Origin: Dromiciops gliroides
Lineage: Eukaryota; Chordata; Mammalia; Microbiotheria; Microbiotheriidae
Direction of reading: 5' to 3'
Length of the DNA stretch: 64,000 nucleotides
Assembly (NCBI RefSeq): GCF_019393635.1
Contig: NC_057866.1
Location: 277,644,874 to 277,708,873, forward strand
Part shown: in pieces, positions 28,251 to 40,600 of the stretch
Position numbering within the stretch: position 1 is the first letter of the stretch
Layout: each line of letters starts with the position of its first letter
Notes under the pieces: model-generated
What the model saw: the letters and a program-made list of their open reading frames with translations, nothing else
Told to the model about the DNA's origin: nothing
Database searches by the model: none
Program-made: the position numbers and the translations under genes

Positions 28251-31200
28251 TATTCTGTATAGCCTCATCCAGAGGCCCCGTGGCCCAGTGGTGATAATGA
28301 ATCCTTGCTTCAGGCTCCAGTTGTAGAGCAAGTGCTACCCTGCACTGTGGATGGGTCCAGGTGCTCTCCTGCACGCATCTCTGAGGCCGTGGGTCAGATC
28401 TTTGCCAGCTCACCCCCCCCCCACGCTACCTAGGAGTTATGTCCTGAGACCCAGGAACGACACGTGTGAGTAGCTGGCCAGACGCCCCTTCCTTCGGGCT
28501 CTGGGTCCCCTCCTCGATGGCCCCCGAGAAAGCCGGCAGGCTCCCCACAGCACCGCTGCTCCAGACCTGGTGTGCTGGGTGGCCCCAGATGGCTGAGCGG
28601 GTGAAATTCACGGTTGAGTTTCTAGGATCGGGTTTCCTTGGAAAGGTTTGGCCTGTGGCTTCTGGCCTCCAGAAAGTGATGACTCAGGCATGATGAGGAG
28701 CTGACTCGGCAGCTGCCTTGGGGTCCGGCCCCACTCCCTCCTACACCACGGGCCCTTCCTTCCATCCTTCCATCCATTGCAGCAGGCAGGCAGGCAGGAG
28801 ACTTAGCTTGAATCTGGGCCTGGTGCTCACTTCCCTGCTGATTTTCAAGGTCCTGAATGTACAGAGTGCTGGTATTCCAGAGGTCATCTGTCCCACCCCT
28901 CCCATGTTACGGCGGCCCCTCAGGTCCCCTCAGACCCCAGCTGCTGAGGACTGGGCTCTGTTCTGGCCACCGTGTTTAAGCCGCGGGGGGACAATGGACA
29001 GCCATGGGCCTGAAGAGCTTGGAGTTGAGGTCATCTGCAGAACAGCTGAAGAAGTGGGACCTTAGTCTACAGAGAGCTGAAGGTGGAGGGAGTTGGCTGG
29101 GCTGCAGGAGAGGCAATGGGCCTCATTCTGCTCTTCCCCAGGGGCAGAACCAGAAGCAAAGGGGGGAAAGTGGCCCGGAGGGCCTCTTCAGGCTTGGTGA
29201 GAACCTTTCTAACAGTCAGAGGGGAATGACTGCCTGGGGAGAGGGAGCTCCCCTTCACTTCAAGAAGAGGGGCGAAGTACCCACTGAAGTGGGCATTCTT
29301 TTTCAGACGTGGGCTGCACCCTGAGCTTCTGTGGGTCTGAGACAGCCAACCTTTGAGGCAGGAAAACCTGAGAACCAAGCCTGCATTGGACATCCAGTGG
29401 CTGCGTGACCTGGGCCAAGCCTTTCTCCTGCCAGCCTTACAGGGCCCCAGCTCAAAGTCGTAGGCCAGGGGCCGATGGCCCTTGTTAAAGGCTGTGCTCA
29501 CCAGGGAGCCCCCAACCCAGTGTCACACGGGTCTAGACCAAACAAGCCCCAGCCCACCCATGTCTCCTCGTTCTTGAGGTCTTAATGGACCTCATTTCTG
29601 CATTTTCTTCCCAGTGCTTTGTACAAGGCTGGCACAGAGTAGTCGCCTAATAAATGCTTGTTGACCACAGAATGCCATCACAGAGTTTCAAGGACCTGCA
29701 GGGTGATGCAGGGTGAATGCAGGGTGATGAAGGACTCACTCTTCGGGGCGGCTGGCCTGCGGGTATGCATGCCCCTCACGCCCAGAGAGTGCAATGCCAA
29801 GGAAGGTCATGCGGCTCCCGGCAGTTTCCTCGGGTGAGCAGAGCCCACAGGGCAAGCTCTCCTGCAGATGGGGAGAATGTCGGACTCAGGGAAAAAGGAT
29901 CAGGAAGTAGCGCCGGAGCGCCAGCCGCTGAAGGGCAGGAGTGGGAAGCTGAAGAAAAAAAATCTCATCATGGGTGTGTGTGTAAGGAGGCTAGCAGAGC
30001 AAAGGCGACGGGAGGGGCGGAGAGGGAGGGGACTGGGGAAGGGAAAGGAGGGAGGGGTAGGGGAAGGGGGCGGCAGTGCCTGGAGAATTCAGGCAAATGT
30101 CCTCATTTGAGCTATATTGGTCTGGGTTGGGGCCTGGCCCCACGAAGCCTGGGACACGTCCATTTGTGGTGTCAGATCCGGCGACATCTGAAGTGACCCC
30201 ACCCCCTTGATGGGATGCTAGCACGTGGGGATTGGGCCTCCACGCTGTCCGGGGTGGGTGGGGGGCTCTCCCCTACGTCTGCTTCCAGGCTTTGCGGACA
30301 CCAGCTGCACTGGCCGGCTCGGCCTCCAGAGTTGTCTGCTGGGTAAACGGGATGGCAGGAGCCCCAGGGAGTGCTCGGACTGTGAATGAAATGGGCGGGG
30401 GTGGGGAGCGGCAGAACATGTCTGCGGCTCTCCCAGGGCTCAAGAGTGAGGTCACTTACATGGAAAAATGTGCCTTTTACAATGTGGAAAACTACCCGCT
30501 CGGACAGATGCCTGCTGACCCCCAGGGGCCCATGTGGGAGCCTGGGACGGTCCTTCTTCCTCAGCTTCTGGGCTCGTAAAGTCGGGGGTAATGGGAAAAC
30601 AGGTGCTCTTTCAACGGAAACACGTCTGCTGATGTGGAGACGTTCACCCCAACCCTGGTCCCCAGCCCAGAGTTCCCTGTGATGGCAGCTTCGGAGAGGG
30701 GCGATGTCCCCAACCATGCTAACAAGGCAATGTGCTGTTGGGGGTGGAGTGGGTGCTTTCTCAGTCAGGGCCGGATTGCCTTCCCCACCTCCAAGATGGG
30801 AAGGGTTCGGCGTGGACCGTTTCCCTCACACTACAAGTGGGAGAGCATACCTTCCCCCCTTCCCCAGAAGGTGCCGGTCTCTCTCAAAATCAGAGGCACA
30901 AGGAAGTCACAGGGACTTGGTAGGTCCAGGGCAGACTTGACTGCAGAGCCTCGTGGAATGTGGGTGGAGTGTGGGGGTGGACAAAGGGGCCTCCCCTGTT
31001 CCAAACAACCAGGAAGCGAGCTGACTCAGGGCTAGCTCCGGCTCGTGAGCCCGCTGTGCTTCACAGACCTAGGCAAGGAGCAGCTCCAATGTCAAAACGT
31101 GTCGCCGGTCGAAGAATTACTAGTAAAATGACAGGGAAAGACCACCAACACCCGCTCCTAAAGGCAAAGGATCTCAGCTGCCTTCCCCCTCCCACAGTGG

Positions 31201-31719
31201 TCTGGGAAACGAGCCCCCCCAGGACACAAGAAGCCAGACGGGGAAGGGGCTTGGGAAGCCTTCTGCTCGTCCCAGACAGCCTGGACACCGCTGCTTGCAG
31301 ACGGCTCCTGCTGAAAGATGAAGCCCGGCTTGCGGCTCCCAGCTTCCGTGCCCATCCTCCTTGTCTGGCCTCAGGAACCTTCTGGTCCCTTGTGGTCAGG
31401 CTCATCTCCTGGGAGCCTGGTTTGTCTTCCCACCGCCCCCTGCTTAAGATCCCAGGAGAGGACTGACTCACCCTTTTTTTTTCTGTTCCCCGGAAACTCC
31501 CTTGCAACTCAGGTCCACTGTGTTATGAGCTCACGCCTCATAGGGTTTGGATGGATCTTGCTTTTCCTTCAGTAAGTGGCCTCCCTGTGGGTCCAAGCCA
31601 TCTTGGGAATGTGGTCTTTGACACCGCTCTTCTCTACCCCCCCTCCTTATTACAAGCGCTTTTTTTGGCTTAAGCTTTAGTAATGACTATATCTTGGGGC
31701 ACTAATAATTTTTCAGGTC
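28251..31719. other. Intergenic DNA, mostly unassigned
   Basis: L2 tail at about 29560-29665 (CAGTGCTTTGTACAAGGCTGG, TAATAAATGCTTGTTGA). GCA/GCAG short repeat at 28785-28800 and a purine-rich stretch at 30000-30075. Overlapping open frames near 29717-31507 are long but unrelated to known proteins and lack splice-site support. No gene called. Confidence 0.4.
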
Positions 31720-31777
31720 AACTCAACAAACATTAAAAACCATCTAATGTGCACCCCGGCATTGTGCTAGGTGCTAG
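31720..31777 (+). repeat. Ancient repeat B, left part split by an LTR
   Basis: CAACAAACATTAAAAACCATC and CGGCATTGTGCTAGGTGCTAG. The same repeat resumes after the LTR at 32352 with TAATCTCTACCCTCAAGGATG, so the LTR landed inside it. Confidence 0.6.
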
Positions 31778-32351
31778 TGTCATGGGGGAAATGGTGGGGG
31801 TCCTTAGGTATTCCTCAGTAAAGAATTACACTCTCACACAGAGTCCAATTAAAATTAAAGTGGTCTTTTATTTGGAGGTAATGAAAATGACCAAGGGGTA
31901 AGTCAAAGACCCCTAAGGAGAAGGGCTCACACATTCTCCTCTCAGAACAGAGGGAAGGCAAAAGGTTTTATAGAAGATACTCGGGGTGACCACCTGAAAA
32001 TAGAAAGTTCCTTTTGGGGGTAGGGTAGTGAAAGCTTGGATACTTGTCATTCCTGAAAGTCAAGGGGGATTATTTTGAAATGATGGTCCTGACCTTTGGG
32101 GTTATCTCAGTCTCCTAGCAAGGGTCAGGTAGTAGCCATGCCTGACTTTCCTGCCATAGAATTTTATCTCCCTTTACTCTTTTGGGTGTGTCTGTCCTGA
32201 TATCTAGTTGGTCAATCTAAACTTTAAAAGTCTCTTTATTCTTCGAAATGTCGGTCCTGTTATCTGCTCGTCTTTGGTTTTGCTTCTCCCAGGAGGAACT
32301 TCTGAGTTACCCTAAACCCCACTCATTAGGGACATAAATGCAGATGTGACA
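31778..32351 (-). mobile_element. Solo ERV LTR, reversed
   Basis: Fossil LTR with TGTCA...TGACA ends. On the minus strand it shows a TATA-like CTATAAAAC (about 31967-31975) and AATAAA (31867-31872), followed by U5-like sequence ending CCTAAGGACCCCCACC...CCCATGACA. The R-U5 part is related to the LTR at 7053-7602. It interrupts ancient repeat B; no exact target duplication was found and no internal retroviral region is present. Confidence 0.72.
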
Positions 32352-32484
32352 TAATCTCTACCCTCAAGGATGCAGCATCCTACAGAGACAGAACTGGTAC
32401 ACAGCAAAGAAAATAGAAGGCAACCCGAGAACGGAGCCAGTGGAATCCGGGAAGGCATTTGGAAGGAAGTGAGCTGCTATAAAG

Positions 32485-32760
32485 ACTTTTGTGCATGTGG
32501 GTCCTTTTCCCTTTTGTGTAATCTCTTTGGGATACAGACCTAATGGGGTACTAGCTGGGTCAAAGGGTGTGCACAATTATATAGCCCTTTGGCCATGGCC
32601 CAATGGCCTTCCAAAATAGTTGGATCAGTTTACAATTCTACTAACAGTGCATCAGTGTCTCAATTTCCCCACATTCCCTGTACATTGATCATTTTCTTTT
32701 CCTGGTATATTAGCAACTCTGTTATTATTTATTCTAGCTCTATAAAATAATTTTTGGTAG
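32485..32760. repeat. LINE-1-type fragment
   Basis: CTTTGGGATACAGACCTAATG, TAGCTGGGTCAAAGGGTGTGC, ATAGTTGGATCAGTTTACAA and CTACTAACAGTGCATCAGTG follow a stretch common to marsupial L1 copies near their 3' region. Position and class are from memory of the family. Confidence 0.55.
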
Positions 32761-34645
32761 TTTGGTATGGCACTGAATAAGTAAATTAATTTAGGTTAGA
32801 ATTATAATTTTCATTATAATTATGCTCAGTCTATCAACGAGCACCCTTGGGCTGGATGCAGAGAAGGGAGGCAAAGCTGTTGGCAATGGGACAGCGATGG
32901 GCCTGGCATCTCACCCCAGCCAGAACCTAGTCTGGGTAGTAGAAGTAGGGGTGCTTCTGAGTGGCACCATTTCAGAAGGACATGGAGCATCCAGAGGAGG
33001 GAGAAACTATTGAGGGAATGGAGGAAGGAGTCAAAGTGCATGTCCTGAAGCCATCTCACACTCATACTCAACTCTCCTCCAACCTGTCCTCCCAACCACC
33101 CTTTGAGGCACTATCACTGTTAGTCCCTCAGGTTGCCACCTCAGTGCCACCTTGACTCCTCTCTTGACCCCCCCATCCATTACCAAACATTGCCATTTAT
33201 TTATAGACAATGTCTCTCCAATATGTCCCCATCTGTCCATTACCACAGTCACCATCTCCACTCAGGGACCCATCACCTTTTACCTGGACTGCTGCAATAG
33301 CTTCCTGGCTCTGCCCACGACGTCTCCTCTCTGTTCTACACAGTAGGCACCTAATATGTTGATTACTGTGTTCTGTTTGGGGACAGAGGCCAGGACTGGA
33401 AGTAGGTGCAGAGAGCTGATGGGGGCTGGACATCAGGAGCCATTTCCTGACACCCAGAGCTTCCCCAGAGTGGCCTGTGCTGCCTTGGGAGGTGGTGAGC
33501 TCATTGTCTGGGGAGGTCCCCTCAGAGGGGGCCGGATGCTTGATCATTGGGTACCTTCATCTGGGCTGGACAGAGGCCTGTCATGGTTCCTTCCAACCAG
33601 ATCTGATTCTGTGGATATACTTGGGTCTTAGGAAGATGCCTTTGGATTGGGGATGGCAGAGACTGGAAGTGGGAGACCAGGAGGCTCTGACGGGTCCAGG
33701 TGAGAGCTGATGACAACCTCAGGCTGGGTGGGTGGGGGGTAGGGCACATATGAGGACATCATGTGACAGATGAGGAAACTGAGGCACACAGAGGATGTCA
33801 TGAGAAAGAAATGCCCAAACTGAGCCCCTCGTTGGATACGGGGAGGTGATGTGAAGGGGTAGCAATAAGGAGGATAAGGAAGCTTTCCACCTACCCCAGA
33901 GCTTTTCCTCCCAACAGTGCTGTAGAGTAGACAGGACAGAGATGCCTATCTCCATGTCACGGATGAGAAAATAAAGGCTACCAGGGCTCGGGCAGAATTG
34001 GAGTCTCCATCCTCTGACTCCACATGCATGTTCTTTCTGCCAAACCACTGCTGTGTGTGGTAAAGACCTGGAATCAGAACGGCCTGAGTGCAAATCTCGC
34101 CTCAGACACTCGCTGAGAGACCCTGGCCAAGTCATTCTACTGCTGTGTGCCTCAGTTTCGTCATCTGTAACAAGGGGCCAATAGCAGCACCCACTTCCTA
34201 GGGCTGGTATGAGGCTACATGTGGTAATATTTATAAAGCAAACCTTAAAGTGCCGTAGAAAAGCCAGCTGCTTTCAAAAGCAGCAGACCATGAAGCCTCT
34301 TTATTCTTGGCCTGTCCCCAGTACCGCCAAACAAGAATCGCACAAAGGTTTGAAGGCTAGCTGGACAACATGCACATGGATGGCACCCAATGGCAAACCT
34401 TCTCCTGAGCGTCTCCCGGAGCCCAGTTCTTTTATTTAAGCCGTCCTGATGCTTTTGCATTGCTAATATCCCTCCTAGGCGCTGCCCCGCCCCCAGCCTT
34501 TCCTTGGAACAACTTGTGCCACCAAGAAAAACAAACCCACCTCTGGACCTTGGCGGAGAACCTAGACCTTGGTCCGTTCCTGGAATTCACGACTCTACTG
34601 GGCCCAGGAAGGGATGTTTCATCATCACTGTTTTAACCCTTAATT
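32761..34645. other. Intergenic DNA with L2, L3-like and MIR pieces
   Basis: L2 at about 33080-33365 (TTTTACCTGGACTGCTGCAATAG, CTTCCTGGCTCTGCC). L3/CR1-like 3' sequence at about 33370-33640 (GATCATTGGGTACCTTCATC, TTCCTTCCAACCAGATCTGATTCTG). MIRs at about 33740-33990 and 34050-34270. At 34285-34450 minus-strand AATAAA-like signals hint at a further LTR scrap, which I could not confirm. Confidence 0.45.
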
Positions 34646-34895
34646 TATTGCTGCTGCTGTTGAGTTGTGTCCCACTCTCTGTGACCCTAAATGGAAGTTT
34701 TCTTGGCAGAGATAGTGGAAGGGTTTGCCAGTTCCCTCTCCAGCTCATTTTACAGATGAGGAAACTGAGGTAAATCGGCTGAAGTGACTTGCCCAGGGTC
34801 ACACGGCTAGCATGTGTCTGAGGCTGGATTTGAACTCAGGAAGATGAGTTTCCTGACTAGACCCAGAGCTCTATCCACTCCGCCACCTAGTTGCC
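34646..34895 (-). repeat. MAR1-type CORE-SINE, reversed
   Basis: GTTGAGTTGTGTCCCACTCTC, TTTTCTTGGCAGAGATAGTGG, CCAGCTCATTTTACAGATGAGG in part, CORE, then the reversed head to CACCTAGTTGCC. Full length. Confidence 0.85.
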
Positions 34896-35111
34896 TTAGT
34901 TCAGGTTGTATCGTTATTTTTATTTTATTCCCTAGCACCCACAGGTGGATCATGGCTGACAATGTACGCCACATTCCATACCAGTAGTCCTGTGATCACA
35001 ATTCCCTCTTACTTCCCTCACCAGACTCCTCCTCTCTCCCTGACTACCACTGCCTTGTATGTGTTTTCTTACTGTGTTAGAAAGTCAATTCCTAGAGGGC
35101 TGGGATGAGGG
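34896..35111. other. Short spacer between SINEs, L2-like
   Basis: CCTGACTACCACTGCCTTGTA and AGTCAATTCCTAGAGGGCTG resemble an eroded L2 3' end. Confidence 0.35.
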
Positions 35112-35363
35112 GAGGGGGCAGCTGTGTGGCACCACAGTGCACAGAGCGCTGGGCCTGGAGTCAGGAAGACTCATCTTCTTGAGTTAAAATTTGGCTTCCG
35201 ACACTAGCTGTGTGACCCTGGGCAAGGCCCTTCACCCTGTGTGCCTCAGTTTCCTCATCTGTAAAAGGAGCTGGAGAAGGAAATGGTGAACCCTCCAGTG
35301 TCTCTGCCAAGAAACCCCAAATTGGGGTCATGAGAGTTGGACACAACTAAAATGACTGAACAG
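35112..35363 (+). repeat. MAR1-type CORE-SINE
   Basis: Head GAGGGGGCAGCTGTGTGGC, core GTGTGACCCTGGGCAAGGCC, GTGTGCCTCAGTTTCCTCATC, then TCTCTGCCAAGAAACCCCAA and GTTGGACACAACTAAAATGAC. Full length, 216 bases from the reversed copy at 34646. Confidence 0.85.
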
Positions 35364-35549
35364 AAAAGATGGCAGAGCGTCTAGCTTGACTATCTGTATT
35401 CCCATTGGCCTAGCCACAGTTAATGTGCCTAATGAATGCTTGTTCATTCACTCTAGAGTCCTCTATCCCTTAACATGTAAGTAGTATCATTAACTTTATT
35501 GGTATTTGGTAACATCTCCTTTTATTTGTTTTATTGTGTTAAGGGGTGT

Positions 35550-36930
35550 TTTTAGTTAATAAGCATTTATTAAGCACCTACTATGTACGAGGCATGGTGG
35601 AAAGCATTTGGAATACTAAGAAAGGCAAAAGACAGTCCTTGTTCTCAAGAAGTTTGGTCTAGGTGGGGGAGGAGATGTAAACAACTATGTGTACAAACAA
35701 GTTATTGAATGAATGAATGAATGAAGTGAATGAATGAGTGAATGAAGCCTTTATTAAGCATTTATAAACCCCTGGGGATACAAACCCCAAAGTCAGACAG
35801 TTTGAACTCCCCAGCTCCCCAGGAGCCTTTATTCTAGTGGGGGAGAGACAATCAGCTGTGAGTCAGATGGGAAGCCCCGCCCCCCCCCCTTCCTTGAGGA
35901 GCAATGGGCTGGTCTCGCCTCACAACAGTGATAAAGTCATGTCCAGTGTCTGAGGTGGAACCATTTGACAGCTGTGACAGCGAGGATGCTGGTGGCCAGA
36001 ACTCTCCTTTCTGGGTCTCCAGTAGGCTGTGGCCCGCAGCCCCTGCAGGTCCCAGTGGGCCAGGCTGCATCTTCCCCAGGGATGGGGCTGGAAGCCTGGC
36101 TGTCCCGGAGGCTCTTGGGTCCAGGGCTCTCCCCATCAGGGCCTGAGGGGACATGGGGAGGGGTGACTCATCTGGCTCAGGCTACTTCTTCTCTCTCCTT
36201 CTGGGTGACTTGATTCTTCAGTTAGGTGGGGAGGCTACAGACAGGATCAATGGGAGATAAGGAACAGAGGGAAGGCCCTGCATGAGGGTTGGGGAGGCTT
36301 CCTGGAGAAGGTGGGACCTTAGCTGAGGCCAGGAGACCAAGAGGAGGGAGAGCGACCCAGGCATGGGGGCAGCAGGAGAAAATGGCCAGAGCCAAGGATG
36401 GAGGATCTTGTTCATGGGACAGCCAAGAGGCGGTGTCACTGGGTCAGAGATAGGGATGTAGTGTGGGAGAAGATTGGACGGGTAGGCAGCTTATGAAGGG
36501 CTTCGAATGCCAAACAGAGCCTTTTGTATTTGGTCTTGGAGGTGATAGGGAGCCACTGGAGTTATTGAGTGGGGTGTGTGTGATATGATCAGACCTGTGC
36601 TTTAGAGAAATCACTTTGTTGGGTGAATGGAGGGTGGATTGGAGAGGGGAGACTTGAGGCAGGCAGACCCCCTCCCCCCCTCCCCCCCCACCCCAACAGC
36701 AACTATTACAGCAGTCCAGGTGTTAGGGGATGAGGGCCTGTGCTGGGGAGTGGCAGGGTTAGAGGAGAGAAGGGGGTGTATTCGAGAGATGCTACAGGGC
36801 TGAAGTTGACAGGCTTTGGCCACAGCTTGGATCTAGGGGTGTGAGAGAGAATGAGGAGTCTCAGCAGACACTGAGGTTAGGAAGGAACTGGGAGATGAAG
36901 GGGTGTGAACAGGAAGATGACGGGAGGGAA
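35550..36930 (+). repeat. Ancient repeat B, long composite
   Basis: Two 5' starts (35555, TAATAAGCATTTATTAAGCAC; 35745, GAAGCCTTTATTAAGCATTT) separated by an (ATGA)n tract at 35705-35740, then a long 3' part from about 36220: AGCTTATGAAGGGCTTCGAAT, GATAGGGAGCCACTGGAGTT, GATATGATCAGACCTGTGC, GCAGTCCAGGTGTTAGGGGAT, AGAAGGGGGTGTATTCGAGAG. The fullest copy in the window. The stretch 35840-36200 does not fit the family and is unassigned. A C-rich run interrupts it at 36668-36694. Confidence 0.6.
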
Positions 36931-37402
36931 GGGACTACTCGGTGGCAGAATTTGTGGGGGAAAATTCACGTGTAGGTTCTGGTGGTGAGTATCTGGGGGG
37001 GCAGTAAGTGCCAGGGCCCCCAGTATCTAGCAAGGCAACCTTCAGCTGCCTCAGCCGCCTCAGTGCCAAGGTGCCCTCAGGCAATACCACCACCACCATA
37101 ACAACTACCACCACTAACACCACCACCCGCAATCCTTCACCTCACACCAGGTGACTTTGTGGCTCTTCTTTTTCTCTCCAAGTTTAAGCTAGCACTCTTG
37201 GGTATGGATAGGCTTGAATAAAAGACTAAAGAATTGCAGAAACTATAACTAGTCTCTCTCCCTCTGACTGTCTCTATTTCTCTGTCTCTCATTGGCTCAC
37301 CCCCACTTCCAGCCATTCTGGAGGAAAATCCCTGCTCTGGTGGGTGAATTTTCTTTGCCAATTTTGCTGCCCACCATGACGAGCCACCAAACCCGTGGTA
37401 TG
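36931..37402. other. Unassigned DNA with a (CCA/CCT)n tract
   Basis: A CCACCA/CTACCACCA trinucleotide tract at about 37085-37130 and CT-rich sequence around 37245-37295. No gene seen. Confidence 0.4.
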
Positions 37403-37417
37403 TGATCCCCAACTTTT

Positions 37418-37556
37418 TTGGGGGTGGGGCAATGAGGGTTAAGTGACTTGCCCAGGGTCACACAGCTAGTAAGTGTCAAGTGTCTGAGGTTGGATCTGAA
37501 CTCAGTTCCTCCTGACTCCAGGCCCGTGCTTTATCCACTGCGCCACCTAGCTGCCC
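37418..37556 (-). repeat. WSINE1-type CORE-SINE with target duplication
   Basis: Reversed element with CORE and the reversed head CACCTAGCTGCCC. Flanked by TGATCCCCAACTTTT (37403-37417) and the same 15 bases with one mismatch (37557-37571). Confidence 0.9.
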
Positions 37557-37571
37557 TGATTCCCAACTTTT

Positions 37572-40019
37572 AATAGCAACTTCAAACAGCAATGACAGGA
37601 ATGAAGCTGCTAATGATAGTGGCTGCATTGGCCACAAATGGGGGGCAGTATTTGGAATAGCTCCATCCTCCTGGGCTGGAAGGGAGGAATGACTGGGTGC
37701 GTAAATGAGAAGCTGCTTCCCTTCCCCAGTGATGCAGAGGCAGGGGAAGACAGGGGCCCCCAATGGGGTTCAGCCACCTCTTTGGTCCCATTGCTGCTAT
37801 TGCCTCGGTCATCTTTTAGTTCCTAATCTATTTTCAGGAGGGAAAGACTGAGAAGGACTGAGAAAGTAATCTCTGGGTCCCCTCAAGAAAGCCATTATTA
37901 ATACTTATTTTCTCCTGTAGATAATATAGAGTGTATAATTCTATGAAAGTTACATATATATATATTCTAGCATTTAGGGGTCTAGCATATAGTTAGTGCT
38001 TAATAATTGCTTGTTATCTTGATTTATATACATCCTGCTTGTCTCCATGATAGAACCTTAGCTCATGTGAGTAGGGATTATTTCAATGTTTCTTCTTGTA
38101 TCCCCAATCCCTGGCGTATAGTAGGTGCTTAATAAATGCATATTGATTGATTGATGCTTAGGATCAAATGAGACACAGCCTGACTTTAAGTGTTTATTGT
38201 TACTATTATACCCTTTTATTTTTCAGGGTGTCCAAGGTGACACATGTCATCAACCGCCCTGAAGACTTGTATCTGAAGCTGGTCCCTGTCACTTAATAGC
38301 TGTGTGACCTTGTAAAGTTGCTGGGCCTCTCTGGGTGTAAGTTTCCTCCTCTCTGAAAAAGAGCAGGTCATATTGAATGCTCTCCGAGGTCTCTTCCACC
38401 TCTGATTCAATCACTCTCTCAACAAGCACTCATTAAAATCCCATTATGTTTATAAGACTGGGGGTTCCACTCACAGGATGGACGCCCACCCCAGGATGGA
38501 GGAGGGAGGTGTTTGCCGGTGCTGGCCCATGAATGGGCTGATCTCCCGGTGCCTCCAGTAGCCAAGTACAGGAGGTTGGAAGCAGGGCTCACAGCTTAGC
38601 TTACCCAGGGAAGCCCAATGGAGCTACAAGGTCAAACAGATCAGGAGAGAAAAGGGTTGAAGAAGAATTCCAGCTGCTCAGATCTAGGAGAGAGTTTAGG
38701 AGAAGGAAATAAGCATTAATGGAACACCTACTGTGTACCAGGCAGCATACTAGACACTTTTTGCAAATTGTATCTCATCTGATCCTTCCAACACTCCTGG
38801 GAGGTCAGGGCTATTATTATCACCCCCATTTAACGGATGAGGCAGGCAGAGGTAATGTAACTTGCCCAGGGTCACACAGCTAGGAAATGTCTCTGGCTGC
38901 ATCTGAACTCAGATCTTCCTGACTCCAGGAGCAGTGTTGTATCCACTGGGTTACCCAGCAGACTCAGCTAGCTTGGCCCTCTCAATTTATAGCTGAGGAA
39001 ACTGAAGCCCAGAGAGATTAAATGACTTCTTGAAGGTCACACAGCTGGCCAGCCTCAGGCCAGGTTTTCAGGCTCCCCACCACAAGTCCATGGTGAAACT
39101 TTCAAGTCCAAGCCACACCCTTCTGTGTGAGAAAAAGTCATTAATTTACCTTAGTTTCTTCATCTTGAAATGGGCCAATAGCATCTGTACTGCAAACCCT
39201 CCCCCTTCCCATTTGCAGGTAACCGTAAACCACATTATAAATCCAGCCGGGATTGTGTTCAGAGAGGCGAGCAGATGCCGTGTGCTCACTCACAGTTTGT
39301 CAGCGTGCCCAGAACTATGACCTCTGAAGAGTGGTATAGTTGAGATGCTGGCCTTGTAGGCAGGAAGGTCGGAGTTTGACTCAGGCATGCCTTGGCTGTG
39401 TGACCTTGGGTGAGTCACCGCTCTCTGGGTCTCGGTTTCCCCATATGTCAAATGAAGGGATTGTACACAGCGGCCTCCACAGTCCCTTCCAGCTCTAAGC
39501 TCATGAGGTCCTATGTGCCCTGAATATAGCCCTGAGGGAATGCCCTCTCCCTTTGCCTTGGCACTGTGTCAGATGGGAGGCCAACACTTCTGCCAGCTGC
39601 CGTGGGCAGTGATCTCCAATGCCCCTGCCCTTTAAGAGAGCTGGCTTCCAAACACGAGGCTTCCTAGTCTGGGCAATTGCCTTCAGATATTGGACCACTT
39701 CCCCCTAAAGATCAGGTCTGGGGATCCTGCCTGAGGTGAAGGAGCCCCAAGGGGCCTCCCTAGAGGCAAACCCCAGCTCGGCTCTCCCCGAGGAAGGAAG
39801 AGGAGTCTTGTAGGTGGAATCCTCCCAGGTGAGGGGACCCTTGTCCTTGACCCCGGGGGCTGGAGGCCCCATGGGCTGGGGGATGGGCCCTTTGGTGGTA
39901 GGCCCTAGTGGAGGGGGAAGAGGAGGGGGAGGGGACCATGCCAGGCAGTAAAGCAGAAGACAGGGCAGGCAGAGATTAGATTGTAGCTGGGAAAATGGCA
40001 ATGCCCTGATTCTCACTGG
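37572..40019. other. Intergenic DNA dominated by L2 and MIR pieces
   Basis: L2 at about 37860-38165 (ATCCCCAATCCCTGGCG, TAGTAGGTGCTTAATAAATGC). MIRs at about 38265-38410, 38700-38960 (AACACCTACTGTGTACCAGGC, GATGAGGCAGGCAGAGGTAAT), 38975-39075 and 39325-39510. 39520-40019 is unassigned. No exon seen. Confidence 0.5.
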
Positions 40020-40600
40020 TTGCCTTGCTCTAGGCCTCTCCCCACTCCTATCTATCCCCCACTCAGCTGCCAAAGGGCTTCCTGTCACCCCTCACTCAAT
40101 CAGCTCCAGTGGCTCCCTGGGACCTCAGGATCAAAGGTCAAATCCTCTCTTTGGAGATCAAGGCCCTTTACCACCAGGCCCATTCCTCCCTTTCTGAGAG
40201 CCCACTGCCCTCCTTCCCTTATGGGGGAGTACCCGCTGTTCCTCAAGCAGGCCCATTCACCTCCCATCTCCACCCCTTTGCCTCAGTGCTCGTCCTTGCC
40301 TGGGCTGCTCTCTTCCACCCTGCAGCCCTTAGAAGCCCTTTCAGTTTCCCTAAAGACCAGGTTCAAATGCTGCCTCCTCCAGGAGCCCTCTCCTGGTCCC
40401 CCCCCCTCCCCGTGTCCCAGCATCGGGCACCATCCCCTCAAGGTGACTATCCATCCATCCTGCTGTGCATACGCCTCCCATGCCATCTGCCCCTTAGAAT
40501 GTGAGCTCGTGCAGGGCGGCACTGGCGCTGGTGTCCACAGCCCTCAGCACCAAGCCTGTTGATGGGGCAGCATCCCTGTGACTTTGGTCTGCTTCTTAGA
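40020..40600 (+). repeat. L2 LINE 3' region, long
   Basis: CTCACTCAATCAGCTCCAGTGG, CTCCCTGGGACCTCAGGATCA, AGATCAAGGCCCTTTACCACC, AAGACCAGGTTCAAATGCTGC, CCTTAGAATGTGAGCTCGTGC: consecutive L2 3' blocks over nearly 600 bases. Long open frames across it are remnants or chance. Confidence 0.75.

Noticed and set aside
34285-34500. Possible further reversed LTR scrap
   Set aside because: Only AATAAA-like signals were seen; no ends, duplication or match to the other LTRs.
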